NCBI GenBank assembly: GCA_010015655.1
Contig: ML976687.1
Coordinates: forward strand, 1-64,000
Source: Bimuria novae-zelandiae CBS 107.79
Lineage: Eukaryota; Ascomycota; Dothideomycetes; Pleosporales; Didymosphaeriaceae
Direction of reading: 5' to 3'
Length of the DNA stretch: 64,000 bases
The translations under genes were made by a program, and so were the position numbers. Numbering within the stretch: position 1 is the stretch's first letter; each line of letters opens with the position of its first letter. The notes under the pieces are model-generated. The model saw only the letters and a list, made by a program, of their open reading frames with translations. It did no database searches and was not told the DNA's origin. Positions 33,085 to 46,100 of the stretch are shown here, piece after piece.

Positions 33085-33891
33085 ACCGTAGCTTGGCAGG
33101 TCGTGCGCGCTGTCAGGTCATGCACACCTTTTTTACTAGTAAATTTAAAGAAAATCACGAACTTTAACGTCTTATAACTTTATATTAAGGTAATATTTTA
33201 TTATTATCTTTTATAATTATAATAGCATAGTATTTATATTAAATATTTATAATATAAAAACATATATTATATATATTAATAGAGGTATAAAGTCTTAATT
33301 AGAAGGGTATACACTTTTACTAGTAATAAGGCTATTTTTTTTAAACTTTAATAACTCTATAATTACTTTATAATAATCGTTTAAACTTTAACTACACTTT
33401 AATAGCATTACATAGAACTTAAATTTAGAATTACTAAGCTATAGATATCTTATATGAAAGGTTTTTTTTTATTTAGTTAGAGGAAAATGAGCGTATTTTT
33501 AATATTCTAAATATCTTAAGAATTAAAGCAGCTTTCGCTTAGTGAGATAGAATATAAGTTTTATATAGGGCTATTAATGTATAATAAAGATTTAAAAGTT
33601 TATTATAAAGTAATTATAGAGTTATTAAAGTTTAAAAAATAGCCATTTTACTAGTAAAAGTGTATACCCTTCTAATTAAGACTTTATACCTCTATTAATA
33701 TATATAATATATATTTTTATATTATAAATATTTAATATAAATACTATGCTATTAGGATTATAAAAGATAATAATAAAAATATTACCTTAATATAAAGTTA
33801 TAAGACTTTAAAGTTCATAATTTTCTTTAAATTTACTAGTAAAAAGGGTGTGCATGACCTGACAGCGCGCACGACCTGCCAAGCTACGGTA
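33085..33891. mobile_element. Palindromic MITE-like element, 807 bp, TA ends
   Basis: The sequence from TACCGTAGCTTGGCAGGTCG at 33085 reads back, inverted, to 33891. The two arms of about 300 bp match almost throughout: GC-rich tips of about 50 bp (ending CATGCACACC), then AT-rich DNA marked by ACTAGTAAATTTAAAGAAAA near the tips and ACTTTTACTAGTAA deeper in. A loop of roughly 220 bp (about 33385-33605) is not repeated. There is no coding capacity. TA at both ends suggests insertion by a Tc1/mariner-type transposase; which one is unknown. Confidence 0.85.
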
Positions 33892-34196
33892 TGTGAAAAT
33901 TGAAGTATAGCTTTTCTTTTAGCGTCTTCAACTTACATCCTCCATCGAGGAAAACGTAGAGAGGGCGGCAGCAGTTTTCTGAAGAGCTTTTTCCTATCGC
34001 GTTACGCACAGAAGGAAACGGCACTTAGCAGACGAACATAACTTTTCCTATGTACCATACCACATCCTACCCAACTCCAAATAAACGCACTCTAATACGC
34101 TAGCAATGCCCTTCTAAAAAAACAGTGCTCTGAAACTATGCCTGGAACCCGTTAAAAGCGAAAATCCCGGGAGTGCGTGCATGAACGGAGGTGGGG
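33892..34196. other. Midasin 3' flank
   Basis: About 300 bp between the palindromic element and the midasin stop codon; probably the midasin 3' untranslated region. No feature was identified. Confidence 0.5.
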
Positions 34197-37100
34197 TCAA
34201 ACACTCCCCACCACCTCTCCAAACCACTGCCTCAGCGCCCCAGAAAGGACGCCCGGTAACTCCCTCACATCCCGCACAACCAAAAAGTACCGGAACGGGA
34301 AGCGCTCCATGTACTTCCACCGTACCACCTTGCCCTCGGCAGAAATCTCGACGGATTGGAGGTCCATGATGCCTTTCCTCTCCTCCGCCACCGCTTCCGC
34401 CTTTCCCCCATCAGCCTGCTTGGCAGTGGTAGTGGTTGGGACCGAAACCGAGGAGTCAATAATAACGAAAACAATCATAACCCTCTCCTCCTGCGCCCTA
34501 CGCACCAATCTCTGAATCTCAGAATGGCTATCGCAAATCCCATCACTCACGACGAGCATAAGCTGCCACAGATCCTCGCCGGCCGACGTACTCCCCCTGC
34601 GCCGCGCGTCTGCGAAAAGATCAAGAGACCTGTGCACGAGGCCGCGGACGTCTGTTTTCTGCTGCGTGAAAGAGAATTGCTCGAATACGCGCATGCCCGC
34701 CTCGCTGGTGAAAGGCTTATCGAATTCGTGCGCGACGTTGACGGTGTCGCCGAACCCGGTCACCGCTACCTCGCCGACTTCCAGCATCGCCATGCTGCGC
34801 GCAACCAGTGTGAGCGTCTTCAGCGCGAGATTGGAGGCCCCGCTTTCGGCCATGGATTTACTGTCGTCAAGGGCGATCATGACTTGGTACGAGCGCTTTG
34901 ATGGGAGCGAGCGCCGCAGCCAGATCTTGTCGCGCTTGTAGCTGGATGCGATATAGGGGATGATGCGCTTGAGGTTGAGGCGCTTGCCCGTGCGGAAGTC
35001 GCCGCGGAGCTTGGTGGCGAGCGTGGGCGCGAGGATGAGGCGGAGGGACTCGGTGAGTTGTTGGGAGAGGGAGTGCGTGGAGGCTTCGTGGGAGAGCCAG
35101 AGGGCGCGAGCGGTGGTGGGCGTGAGGCCGGATGCGTCGGAGAGGTGGACGTGGTCGAGCTTGGTTTCGACCTCATCCACGGAAGAGATGTCTGAAATTT
35201 CGTCATCGAGTGGGAGAGCATCATCCATGGCCGCGTCTTCGTCTTGAGTGAAGGGCTTTTGCTCGCCGATGAAGGCTTGCGGGCGGCCGTCGGTGGTGGA
35301 TTGTTGCTGAGGTTCTTGCTCTTCTTGTTTGGGTGGCTCAGAGTCTTGCATGTCGACATCTTGCTGGATGTCTTGCAGCTCGTCGTTGTTTTCTGGTCTA
35401 GCAGACGTCTTCTCCTCTTCGTCGACTGTCATGGCCATGTCGTGATCCAGAGCCTTCGCTTGTTCTTCAGTCGCGGTACCCAACGCTTGCGTGTCAGCCT
35501 GCTCTTCTTCGTCTTGGAGATGCTCAAAGTCAGCGTTGGCCATCTCGACCTCTTTGTCAATCTGCTGCACTTGAGTTTCGTCCATCTGGCGAGCGTCCGA
35601 GATCTGTTTCTGCTGGTTGTACCACTTTTCCAGTACATCACCGAGCTTCTTGAAAGACTGGGTCTCGGGCGAGTCTTCAGACAGTTCACTCCGGCCGCCT
35701 GCATCAGGCTGCGCTGTTTGACCGAGGGTGCCGTCTTCTGCAGTGTTCTCTTGTTGCTGCTCTGCCGACTCGCCTTCGGCACCTTCGTCGCGATTGGCAG
35801 CACTTGCCGATGCTTGCTCCTGTTTGTTCTTGTGGGCTTCTTCATTCGCATCTGCACCGGCCCCAGCCTCAGCATTTGGATCGTTCGGCTGGCCATCTTT
35901 CGTTTCGCGCGACTCGTCTTCGGGAGCATTTTCATCAGGCAGTGGGACAGCGTCCTCTTCCATAGGCTCTTCGCCTTCTTGTTCTTCCTCTTCTTTCACC
36001 TCCTCGTCCTCGACATGGCCTGTGGTGTCTTTCTCTTCTTCCCCTTCCTGCTCTGGGCCGATGTCCTCGACAGTGTCGGGCTGCGTACCACCTTCCTGAT
36101 CCATCTCCTCTTCGGGCAGTTCGTCATCCATATCCATATCATCCTGCCCCTCATCTCCCTTGTCGTCATCCTCATTTCCATCCATGTTGAGCTCATCCGG
36201 AAGATCAAGTGTCTCCTCTTCCTTAGCGTGTGGATCCATCTGCTCCGTCTCGCCCACACCCACATTCTCCTCCTGGTCCTCCCCATCCATCTCCATTTCC
36301 TCGTCTTCCTCCCCACCCTCCTTCTCCTCCTTCTCGTCTTTCTTCTCGTCATCACCAGACTTCTGCTGCTGATCAGCAGCAACCTGCTCATCCTGATTCT
36401 CCGTCCCAACATCCTCTTTCGTTTCCTTCTCCTTCTGATCCTCTTCCTTGCCACCCTCATCCCACATTTTCTCATCGACCGCGCTCGGCCCCAGATCATC
36501 CACGCTACCAACCTCACTCTGAACATCGTCATCCCCTTCGTCACCTGACTCGTCACCTTTATCTTCTTTCTCGGCTGTTTCTCCAGTTTCACCTTCCATT
36601 TCCTGCTCACCCATGTCGACGGCGTCTTCTTGGTCTTCGATGCTACCTTCCCGTTCGCCTTTTTCTTGTGCCAGATCTTCGAGATCCTCATCGTCTTCGA
36701 TGTCTTTCGAAATGTCTTCCGCGCCTTCGCCTGCTCCGAGGCCGGTGCCTTCCTCGAGCTTCTCGTCTTTGTGTTTGTCGTCTTGGTCGGAGGATTTCTC
36801 GGCGGGTTGGCAGAAGCCTTGGGTGCCGACTTGGATGAAGGATTTGGACAAACGATGGAGTAGTTTCGTTGTTGAGGTGTGGAGTGCAGAGAAGCGGGAT
36901 ACGAGGGAGTCGTGAGAGGTGAGGTATTGGCTGAGGATTGGATGAACGGTGCTGAAAAGCGCTGCGGCCACCCGTAAGTCATCATCGCTGGGGAGGTCAT
37001 TGATCTTTGATAGGAGAGCGTCGATTGCTTCACTGATCTGCGGAGCGTGGAGCGCATTGATAGCAGCGCATAGTGTCTGCTCTTCCCTTGTAAGCCAGGC

Positions 37101-40100
37101 AGCATCGTCAGTCGAGGTCGGTAGATCTTTCAGTGCACTCTCAACATCTTGCATGGAACCGAGGATCAGGTCTAAGGCAGCGAGAATATCCTTGGAATGC
37201 GAGTCGACGGTGACGCGTTCGTTCGATGTGATCTCTGACTTGAGATCAGGGTAATTGCACAAAAACGCCTCTACGTGCTTAAGGACGGTGCGAGAAATCG
37301 GGAACCGATCCATCCAGGAACTGAATGCCGTGCGGAAGTCGTCCAATTGATTCTTGATCGATTGCTCCAGCTGTACATGGGCCTCAGACCACACATTAGA
37401 TGGTAACAATGGCAATTTGTCGAATGCGTTGGCTGATCCACGAAGCTGTCCACTCCAGTTTCTCATTTCTTGTATTAGCTCGTCCACCTCGTTCGTCTTG
37501 CCGAGTTTGGCCTGAGCAGCGACCACCTCCGCTCCAGTGTCCAACATAGCAGAAAGCCACGAAATGCTAGGCTTGACGGTGGCAGTAGCTTCCACGCACG
37601 ATCCAGACACGCGCGTAATAGTCTGCTCATGGAGTGCGGAGAGCTGCGTTATTGTGAACACCGGCTCTTGAAGCTGCACAGGCGTATCCGCTGCCTTGCT
37701 CAGCAGACCTCGCTGCCTGATGCTCGCATGCAACAAGCCCTCCAAATACCCGATGCTCCTCATAACATCATTGCTCGTCAGATCCCCGTGATGCTCCTTC
37801 GCGACATCCCTTACTTGCTCCATGACACTCAGCGCCTTGTGCAGGAAGAATTCTGCTCCAGTGCCCTTTCGAGCACCGACAACGGGTAGACTCGCAAGTA
37901 CCGTCGAGAGCTCATCTTGCCTGGCTAATACATCTGTGCTCAGGTTGGCTTTGACGCCCATCTGTCTTAGCTCTTTCATCGTATCAGCGTAGAGCTTTCG
38001 TTTCCGTGCTTTGAGGTGCTGCACGGTCTCTTTGTTTTCTTCGGTGAGGATAGTGGGAGTCGCTTTTTGTAATTCTACAATCGAACTTTCCAAGTCGAGA
38101 ATAAAGCTTTCAATGTACTCAGCGCCGTCGAGAGTTTCCACGCTAGGTATCGTCATCCTGCGCATTATAGGCACGGTGACGGCGAGGTTCTTGTATCTGG
38201 TTGGGCGGTCGTCCCATTCCGGGACGGTCTTATTGCAGAGCTCCACTGCAGTCGGCGGGACAGCCGTACCGACTTCTGCCATCTCGGTAGCGGCAACGGA
38301 GATGTTGTCTTCTGGAAATCCCGCTCTGACAATCGCGGAAACAGGCTGGTTGAGCAACGCCCTGAACTTCCGAACGAGTTTCGACAGCTTGCGGTGGCTG
38401 GTCTTTGCACTCTGCTTCAAGGCCTCGATGTTCGTATCTTTCCAGCTGGCCAGCTTGATTACATTGTTGACTTCTTTCTCAAGTGTCTGTCGTCCCTTGG
38501 CGAGCGCCTCGCGGACAGGCTTTTGCAGTCTCGAGAAGTAAGATATGAAGTTCTCCAGTGCTGTGCCAAGGGGTACGAAGAGCGCATTGTCTCGTGTGCG
38601 CATGACGACGTGCGTGTGGAATTGTCGAAGGAGCTTAATGCGCTGCTCATACTGACCCAACGTGGTAGCGTAGAAGAAGCCCTCTAGCGTCTTGAGAAGA
38701 TCTTTTACGAAGGGCTTCATATCTTTCTCGTCGGTGATGGAGTCTGCAGCAGCAACAATGGTCTCGTACGCTACGAAGAACCAACTGCTAGAGTTGTCGC
38801 GAGACTTTTCGGTCTCCATGTCAAACAGTCGCGCCCAAGTCGTGAGCTCGAGCTGCCGCCAGCTTACCAATAGATTCGTGAGATCATCAAACAGATGTGC
38901 AGTGCTGAACTCTTTGCTCGCAACGCGCTGCCATTCATACATGTACCCATGCAATTTCTCCAGCTTCGTGATCAACTTCCCAATCGGGTCGACATGTCGA
39001 AACTCAAGCGCTTCGTCACAGGTGCGCAGTACTTCCGACAGGGTTGCGTGTTCAGGCCATACGTTGCGAATCTGTCGGTACCGAATCTGGATGCGGTGAA
39101 TGAGAACCATCATGCGCTTAGCTTCTGGGAGATTCGCGTCGAAGTAGAAATTGTATGATTTGCCCTGACCTGAAGATGCAAGTGCGTCCGCTTTCTTCTC
39201 AAGCGCGAGATAGATGGCGGGAAGGGCGAGCTCGTGCTGTGTCCCATGGGGTTTGCCTTCCGCGACACGGCTCATGTCTTTCGCGGACCATTCAAGTAAA
39301 GCTTTGATGCTGTTTGTAGCATCGCCGCCATCGAGGAAGATTAGGGCGTGCATGTTGGCGATCCTGATAGCGTGTTCGCGAGAAGTGGCAAGTTTTGTGG
39401 GTTGGGACGGGTCTTCAGCATCATAGTCTGGGAATAAGGACTGATCTTCATCCTCAGCATCCTCCTCCTCACCACGATACGTGTACAAACTGCTGTTCTT
39501 CGCCTGTTCCTGTTGATCTTTCAGGAGCTGCGTCTTCCACTCGGAGTAGAAGGATGAGAAGATGTTATTAACCAACTCTCGAGTCTTTTCATTCGCAAGA
39601 GATGTTGGATCCACAGTCTTCACAATGGCCAGACAGTGCAAGGCGTGCCACCTCAGGTCAACAGCATGATGGCCTCGCGTCAACTCTTCTTCGCAGTGTT
39701 TGATGAAGACTTCGGAGTCGATATTGCCAGTGCAATATGCATGGATGCCAAAGAAGGGAGTGTACTGAGTAAGATAGGTGAGCGATCTTGATACGTCACT
39801 CTCCTCGTGTTGCTCGTTTGCACCCAAGGACAGACCAATGCTGAGGCACACGAGGAAGCCGACTGCAGGACCGGTTATATCATCGTAGGACCGGTATCCC
39901 TCGGTCAGCCGGTGGATGATATGCGAGATGTTTTGCTTCAACGTTGTGTCTTGTGCAGCTTCTTTCACGGACATTTTCCCGCTCGCGAGCGGTTGCATCA
40001 CGCTCAACAGATTCGAAAACTCGCCTTGAAGAGCATCAAGCTCGGACACCTGAGGCCGGACGATAGCAGGTACCGGAGGTTCCTCTCCCATCTCGCGGAT

Positions 40101-43100
40101 TGCGTTCTCGGTATCGCGCAGGCGGAAGCTAGTGTCTTGTCCGGTGAAGCCAATTTGGAATTGGCGGAGTATTTGCAAGCTTTGTCGAAGCCCTGACTTC
40201 TCCTCATTGAACAAATTCCGTTCAATCATGGGTCGCAATGCTGGGTCGTGCGGGTAATTTGGTACATATAGTGCAAGACCGCACAAGGCTAATGAAACCC
40301 AGGCCTGAGAATCAATCTTGTTGAAGGCGCTTGCGTACCGGAAGCATTGTTTCAAGGGTTCTAGAGCCTTGCGATACTTTTCAGGCACGGAGGCTGTAGA
40401 GTGGAGCTCCAGCGAATCTTGGTCGACGTGGGAAATAACATCGACACGATGCGACGCGTACAGACCATTCAAGGTATTGCGATAGAGCCAGTCTAAAGCG
40501 TCTTTCTGATGACTCGTAAAGCGTTCTGAATCGAGTACGAGTTGCTGTGCAAGGACCTTGATTTCAGCTTCAAATCGGTGAAGCTGTGCCAATTGGACTT
40601 CGTCCGCGCCATGCAGTTTTGCAAGCATGGCCGTGTGTAGCCTCCTTTCAATGGCAACTTGTTGTCCGGCTTGCTTATGAAGTCCGATATAACGAGCGAG
40701 GCGATCCATATTGCCCCATGCACCATGTTGTTCCATCGGCTCGTCTGACAGCTTGGACATCTTGGAGGGCCTACGTGCAAGCAACGAAGACTTGGCCCTC
40801 ACCATGGGCACGGCAGCCGAAGGCGCAATGTAACTGTGGTCTTGTTCTGGAATATGGCTTTGCGCAATATCGAGGTGCTGGCATAGACCTTCGAACACTT
40901 CCTCGAAGTATGGAGTGACTGTAGCATCGTCTTCGCCAATACTACCTTCCAGCTCTGTCACCGCATTCTCGAGAGCCTGAACTTTGTTAACAAAATCATT
41001 CCACTGTTATGATGTATACCATCCATTGAAAGAACTTACGACAATGAACTCCGCAGCATCAACATTCTCCGACCTCACAAGTTGCAGTGAGCTGGAAAAC
41101 CTCTCGCGGATCTGAATCATTTCGTCGAGCTTCAAAGTAGACCTCCACATCGTTGCGTCCAGTCTATCCGCCAAATTCTCAAGTGCAAGCACCGACTGAA
41201 GCTGGCTCTGCGTTCTCGGCGTATCCGGCTTGAAGTGTTTCCATATCAGCTCCATGCCCAACCCACTACTTAATTGAACTTCGCTGCCAAACTTGGCTAC
41301 CTCTTTGGCTAGTGTACTTGCCACTTCTCTGGCAGTTGATATGGGCGTCTTGGACAAGCGGGTGGTAACATCCGAAAGCATCTTGAGGTATGTCTGGAAG
41401 GTTGCGCGATCGAAGGTCGAGTTTGTCATAAGATGGTGAAAGGCCCAGAAGAGCTGGCGTAAAAGCTTGGGCATAAGTACCTGGAACTGCACTGGGTTTG
41501 CAAGCTCAGCATGAGTCCCGTGATTGATAGTCTCGACGCATTCGGAAATAGCTCGCTGGAAAGCATAGAGGAAGGTTGGCAGCTTTTGTAGTTCTTTCCG
41601 TCGCTCGAATTTGGTAGAAGGAAGAGTCGTGAGAGCTTTTCGCATGTTGACGCATTCAAGCAAGACTTCGTAGAGCGATGCATACCATATCAACATAGTC
41701 TTGAACGGAGAGTTGGCGTGGAGGAAAAGCTCATTGTTGAGGGGATGGTAGGGCTGCAAAGTCAGGCTAGAGCCCGGTGTATTCCCCATGGCGATCTGCT
41801 TTTGCAAAGACCTTGCTTGAGGGTCTGCAACTCCAGCAAGAAACTCCAGTTGATGACGGAGATGGTCTATGGCGTTGGTAGCCACAGCACGATTGCCATT
41901 TATCGCCGTCGAATTGTCAACGCCACTGGCGAGAAGTCCTTTCGCGACTTGCTTCTCGAAGCTACGAAGAAGGTTCGTGTCCACAGTAGAAAGATTTTCG
42001 ACTTGCGGCTGCACGAGCTCCCCACTGGACCTACACAGCTCTCTGAAACGATAAATCCTGCTCTCAAGCGGATACTCTACCACATTCCTACTTTCTTCCT
42101 CTTCATGGCCCAATAGGCAGATCTCCACAGCTCGATTCCTCATGGCTCTTGACAGTTCTCCAAATCGTGGGTCCACAGTCATGAAGATCCGGAAGTTGGG
42201 ATGAGGTTTCACAAGACGCGCTTCTCCATCCGCAGTCGAATGCTCATTAATGCTCAAGTATCCATTCGGTTCAAGCAGCGAGTTGAGGCGGTCCAACACT
42301 GCGCTGCTGCACAAATTCGCATTATCGAGCACGAGCCATTTGCCTTCTTCGAGAGCTTGGATGAGAATGCCGTCAACCCACTGGAAACGGGCGCCATCAA
42401 TTTGTTGTGGTGCGTTGACAAGTGTTTCGAGCCGTTTCATGAACCAAATGAGTTTCTCATCATGGGGATGGGCTTGCGCTAAGCCGTCCAGGAGGGTCAA
42501 AATGTCGCGCGTTCCAGAAGGTGAGTAGTTGCACAACCGTTCTAGTAGCTCTGTCATAACCTGATTAGAGGCTCCGGAGACAGCGAGCAAACATCGCACG
42601 GTTTCTTCTAGCTGGTTCATAAAGCGATGCAGCTCTCGCGACGGATCGACTTGCTCATACCCTCCGACTAGGTCCATGGCATCGATGTCTGCGTTCATTG
42701 CAAAAGTGACCATGTTCGCCCCGGAGAATGATGCGAGCTGATTTAAGATCGAGGTCTTCCCTGAGCCTGGTGGCCCTACGAGAATTACGGGCCAGTTCTG
42801 TTGCACACTGACCACAAGCGCTTCCATCGGAGCAAGTTGCGCCGTGCGAAGAGTAGACGTTGGGTCAGGCCTTGTAGTCTTATCAAACCTGGAAAGCTGT
42901 CCCAGTCCCACAAGCAGCGTAGATGGCGAGAGGTTGTGATATAGCGTGATTCGCGGATCGTGAGGGCCATATACCGACTCGAATAACTTCAGCAGGTATA
43001 CACGATCTGTTTCTGAGCGGAAGCGTTGAGCAAAGACAGTATCGAGGAAATCTCTTGCGGTGCCGATGAAATTTTCAGAAGTCAATACTTGTAACCAACG

Positions 43101-46100
43101 AAGTGTATCTCGCAAGTTGAACTCCCAGGGTGCACCGAGATTACCAAACATGCGACGAGTAACAACCTGTTCATCGAGCTCGGCAACGAAAGCAATCAAC
43201 TTCTTGATTTCTTCCTCGTTGATACCTGGGAAGACCTTGCGACAAATGAGCGAAAGGTCGTCCGGACGGAACACATCAGCATACACGACTGTGAACCGAT
43301 TCACAAACGATGCTGGGAGGCCCTTCCTACCACCGCCCTGGTGATGTGGATTCTGTGCCGCGAATACGCGAAAGTCAGAATGCTTGTGAAACGTCTGGTC
43401 AAGCTCAGAGATGTAGACTTCACCACGGTGATCGAGCACAGCATTCAAGCCCTCAAGGACAGACTGAGAGGCGAGGTTCATCTCATCAAGCAGGACCCAG
43501 TCGCCGTTCTTCATAGCCTTGAGAAAGGGAGCATCGCGCCAAGCGAAGGTACCTACTTGTCCGCCTTCCACAGGTACATCTGATCCAAATAGATCCATGA
43601 GGTCGGTCTGCTCGGAGAGATTGAGTCGAGTAAGAGGCTTTCCGATCGCTCGCGCTATGGCAGTGACAAGAGTAGTTTTGCCAACGCCAGGATTGCCCTC
43701 CAGCAGGATAGGTTTGGCTAGCTGCAAAGCGCGGAGGATTCTAGTCGCATTCGACCGCGTAGTCGGAGCTTCGAGCGAAAAGCTGACATCTTGATCAGAA
43801 GTCGGTGCGACTTTCGGTATTGAGAAGGGACCCAGCTGAAAAGTCTCTGCGGTCGATACAACCGGGTTTGGAGCAAAATATACTGAAGCAGCGTCCCTGC
43901 CAAGGAGTCCGCTCAGTCTACGCAGGCACCTATTTCGTTCCTCATCGATTGAAGGAGCAGATATGGCTAGTAAACCCGCCGGATTCGCTCCAAGCGTGTC
44001 GATGAACACCATAGCAGCACCGTGCACAATACCAGATATTGGATCCTCATTCCCCGAGCTGTTGATAAATGTGACCCAGGCAAGCGTGTCTCGAATCGAG
44101 ATCGATGAAGCGACAGAGGTGTTGTACTTCTCGTTGAACCACTGCGAGAATTTGACGAGTACTCCGGCATGTTGTACGGCGCTCGGCTTCAATTTGGATC
44201 GAACAATCTCCTCAATGTCTTCTTCGTCGGACATGGCAGGAACCCATATTTCAGTGAACCGATTCCGAAGAGCAGGGGAAAGCTCCTTCTTTCCATAGTC
44301 ACCGCCTGGGTTCATTGTGGCGAGGAACTGGAAACCCTGGCTAGCGGTGACGAAAGAGTCAATAGGTCCCTTCTCGGCTAGCAGAAGTGTGCGCGACGAT
44401 TCCAGCACACTGTTGAGACGTTCTAGAACAGAGTCGTCGGCCAGGGAAATCTCATCCAGTAGGAAGTATTGTCCTGTCTTCATGGCATGAACCAGACTTC
44501 CATCGGCCCACTCGAACAGTGCTGCAGCCTTGACGCGATTGGATTGGATCTCCTCGCGATGAGCTAGAGGTATCAAATCTGGTCTTTCAGCTAGGAACCT
44601 ATCGTACGTATCAAGTAGATCTACCAGTCCTGGGTTGATGACTGGCAGGTTAAGATGCGGACCCAGAGCTTCCTGTAATTGTCGATATAGGAGCTCTTCG
44701 ATGGCAGCTCTGTTTCGTATCGGCCGCTGTGCACCTATGAGATCGCCAGTCTCGGTGTTCTGGTGCGCGTTGACAATGTGTAACTGCTTCCCAACAGCGT
44801 CTGCGAGCATCTGGCATACGGTCGTCTTTCCGCAACCCGTTTCTCCAATAAGCAGTATTGGCTCATTGTTACGAATAGCATGAGCGACAAGCACGAACAA
44901 TCTCCGCATCGCCTTGGTGAAGACAACACCAGCATCGGCTCCAGCTCCTTCCTTGCAGCGTTTGAGCTCAGGCGAAGCATCCTCACTGAACATGAGCTCT
45001 TCGTCTACTGTGACGCGCGGCCCCTTCTTGCTCATGAGTGTTTCAATTATTTTCTTGACAGCCACTCGCTCCTCTTCTTTTCGGACACGCTCAGCGAGCA
45101 GCATATATCCGTTGTTCGCAAGGTCCTGAATGGTATCCGCCTTCCGTTGTGCCCACCGGAACAAGTCTCGAAGCGTAGCGAAACTCTTCTGTTCGAAGAT
45201 ACGATTCTCTTGTCGAAGGACAGAAAGTTCTTGATAGACGCTGACGATGCGCTTGCACCAGGACTCAGGTATCATTGTGCGTCGGTGCAGAATCTCGGTC
45301 AGCTCCTCCACGGGTATGTCATCGAAATGAAGCTCAAGGAAACGATTACGGAAGGCTCGAGACAAGGCCTTACGGCCACCGTACAAGCCGGCAGGGTTTT
45401 GAGTTGCAAAGAGCATGAAGTCTTCATGTGGTCGAACTACCTCTTGTGTTTCAGGTATCAGGAGTTCCCGATTGTCATCGAGAAGACGATTTAGAGCTTC
45501 AAGTACATCTGTAGGTGCTAAATTGAGTTCGTCCAGCACAATCCAATGTCCCTCTCGTAACGCCCGAACAAGGATGCCCTCTTGGAAGACAAGCTTACCA
45601 TCGGTACCAGATATGTAAGAACCAAGGTATTCTTGCAAATCAGTGTGTTCATGATTGTTGATACGAACAAACTTGTTCCCAGATCGCTTCGCAAGGTATT
45701 CTATCATACTGGTCTTTCCGGATGACGTAGGACCTTGAATGAGGACAGGGTAGCGACGCGTTGATGATGCTCGAATCAAGTTGTTCATGTTCCGCTGAAC
45801 AAAAGGTGTGATGATATAGTGTGGCTGCTCCTCGACCGGCTGAGCACCTTGGCGAAGCCAATAGTGACCCTGTTGGACATAGCTTCTTCCGTCACTAGGT
45901 TGAAGAAGTGGCTTTCCGAGCTCAGCCTTCGCTGATGATTTCTGCGGGAAAAGATGCTCCTTGATGAGCGGGGCGAGAAGATCCTCCGATGCTTTGCTAA
46001 GGAATGTAAGAAAGCTCATGTGGAAGCCTTCAAACAAAGCCCGCCGTAAAGTACATAGCGGAGCAATCTCACGAGCATAGGAAAGGGTCCTAGTCAACGT

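Noticed and set aside
35244..36548. A 434-codon Leu/Phe-rich frame on the plus strand that looks like a membrane protein
   Set aside because: It is the exact antisense of the Asp/Glu-rich region of midasin; GAG/GAA/GAT codons read backwards give Leu, Phe and Ile.
35996..37105. A 369-codon Arg/Lys-rich frame on the minus strand
   Set aside because: It is an out-of-frame reading of the midasin acidic region, with no homology-like features.
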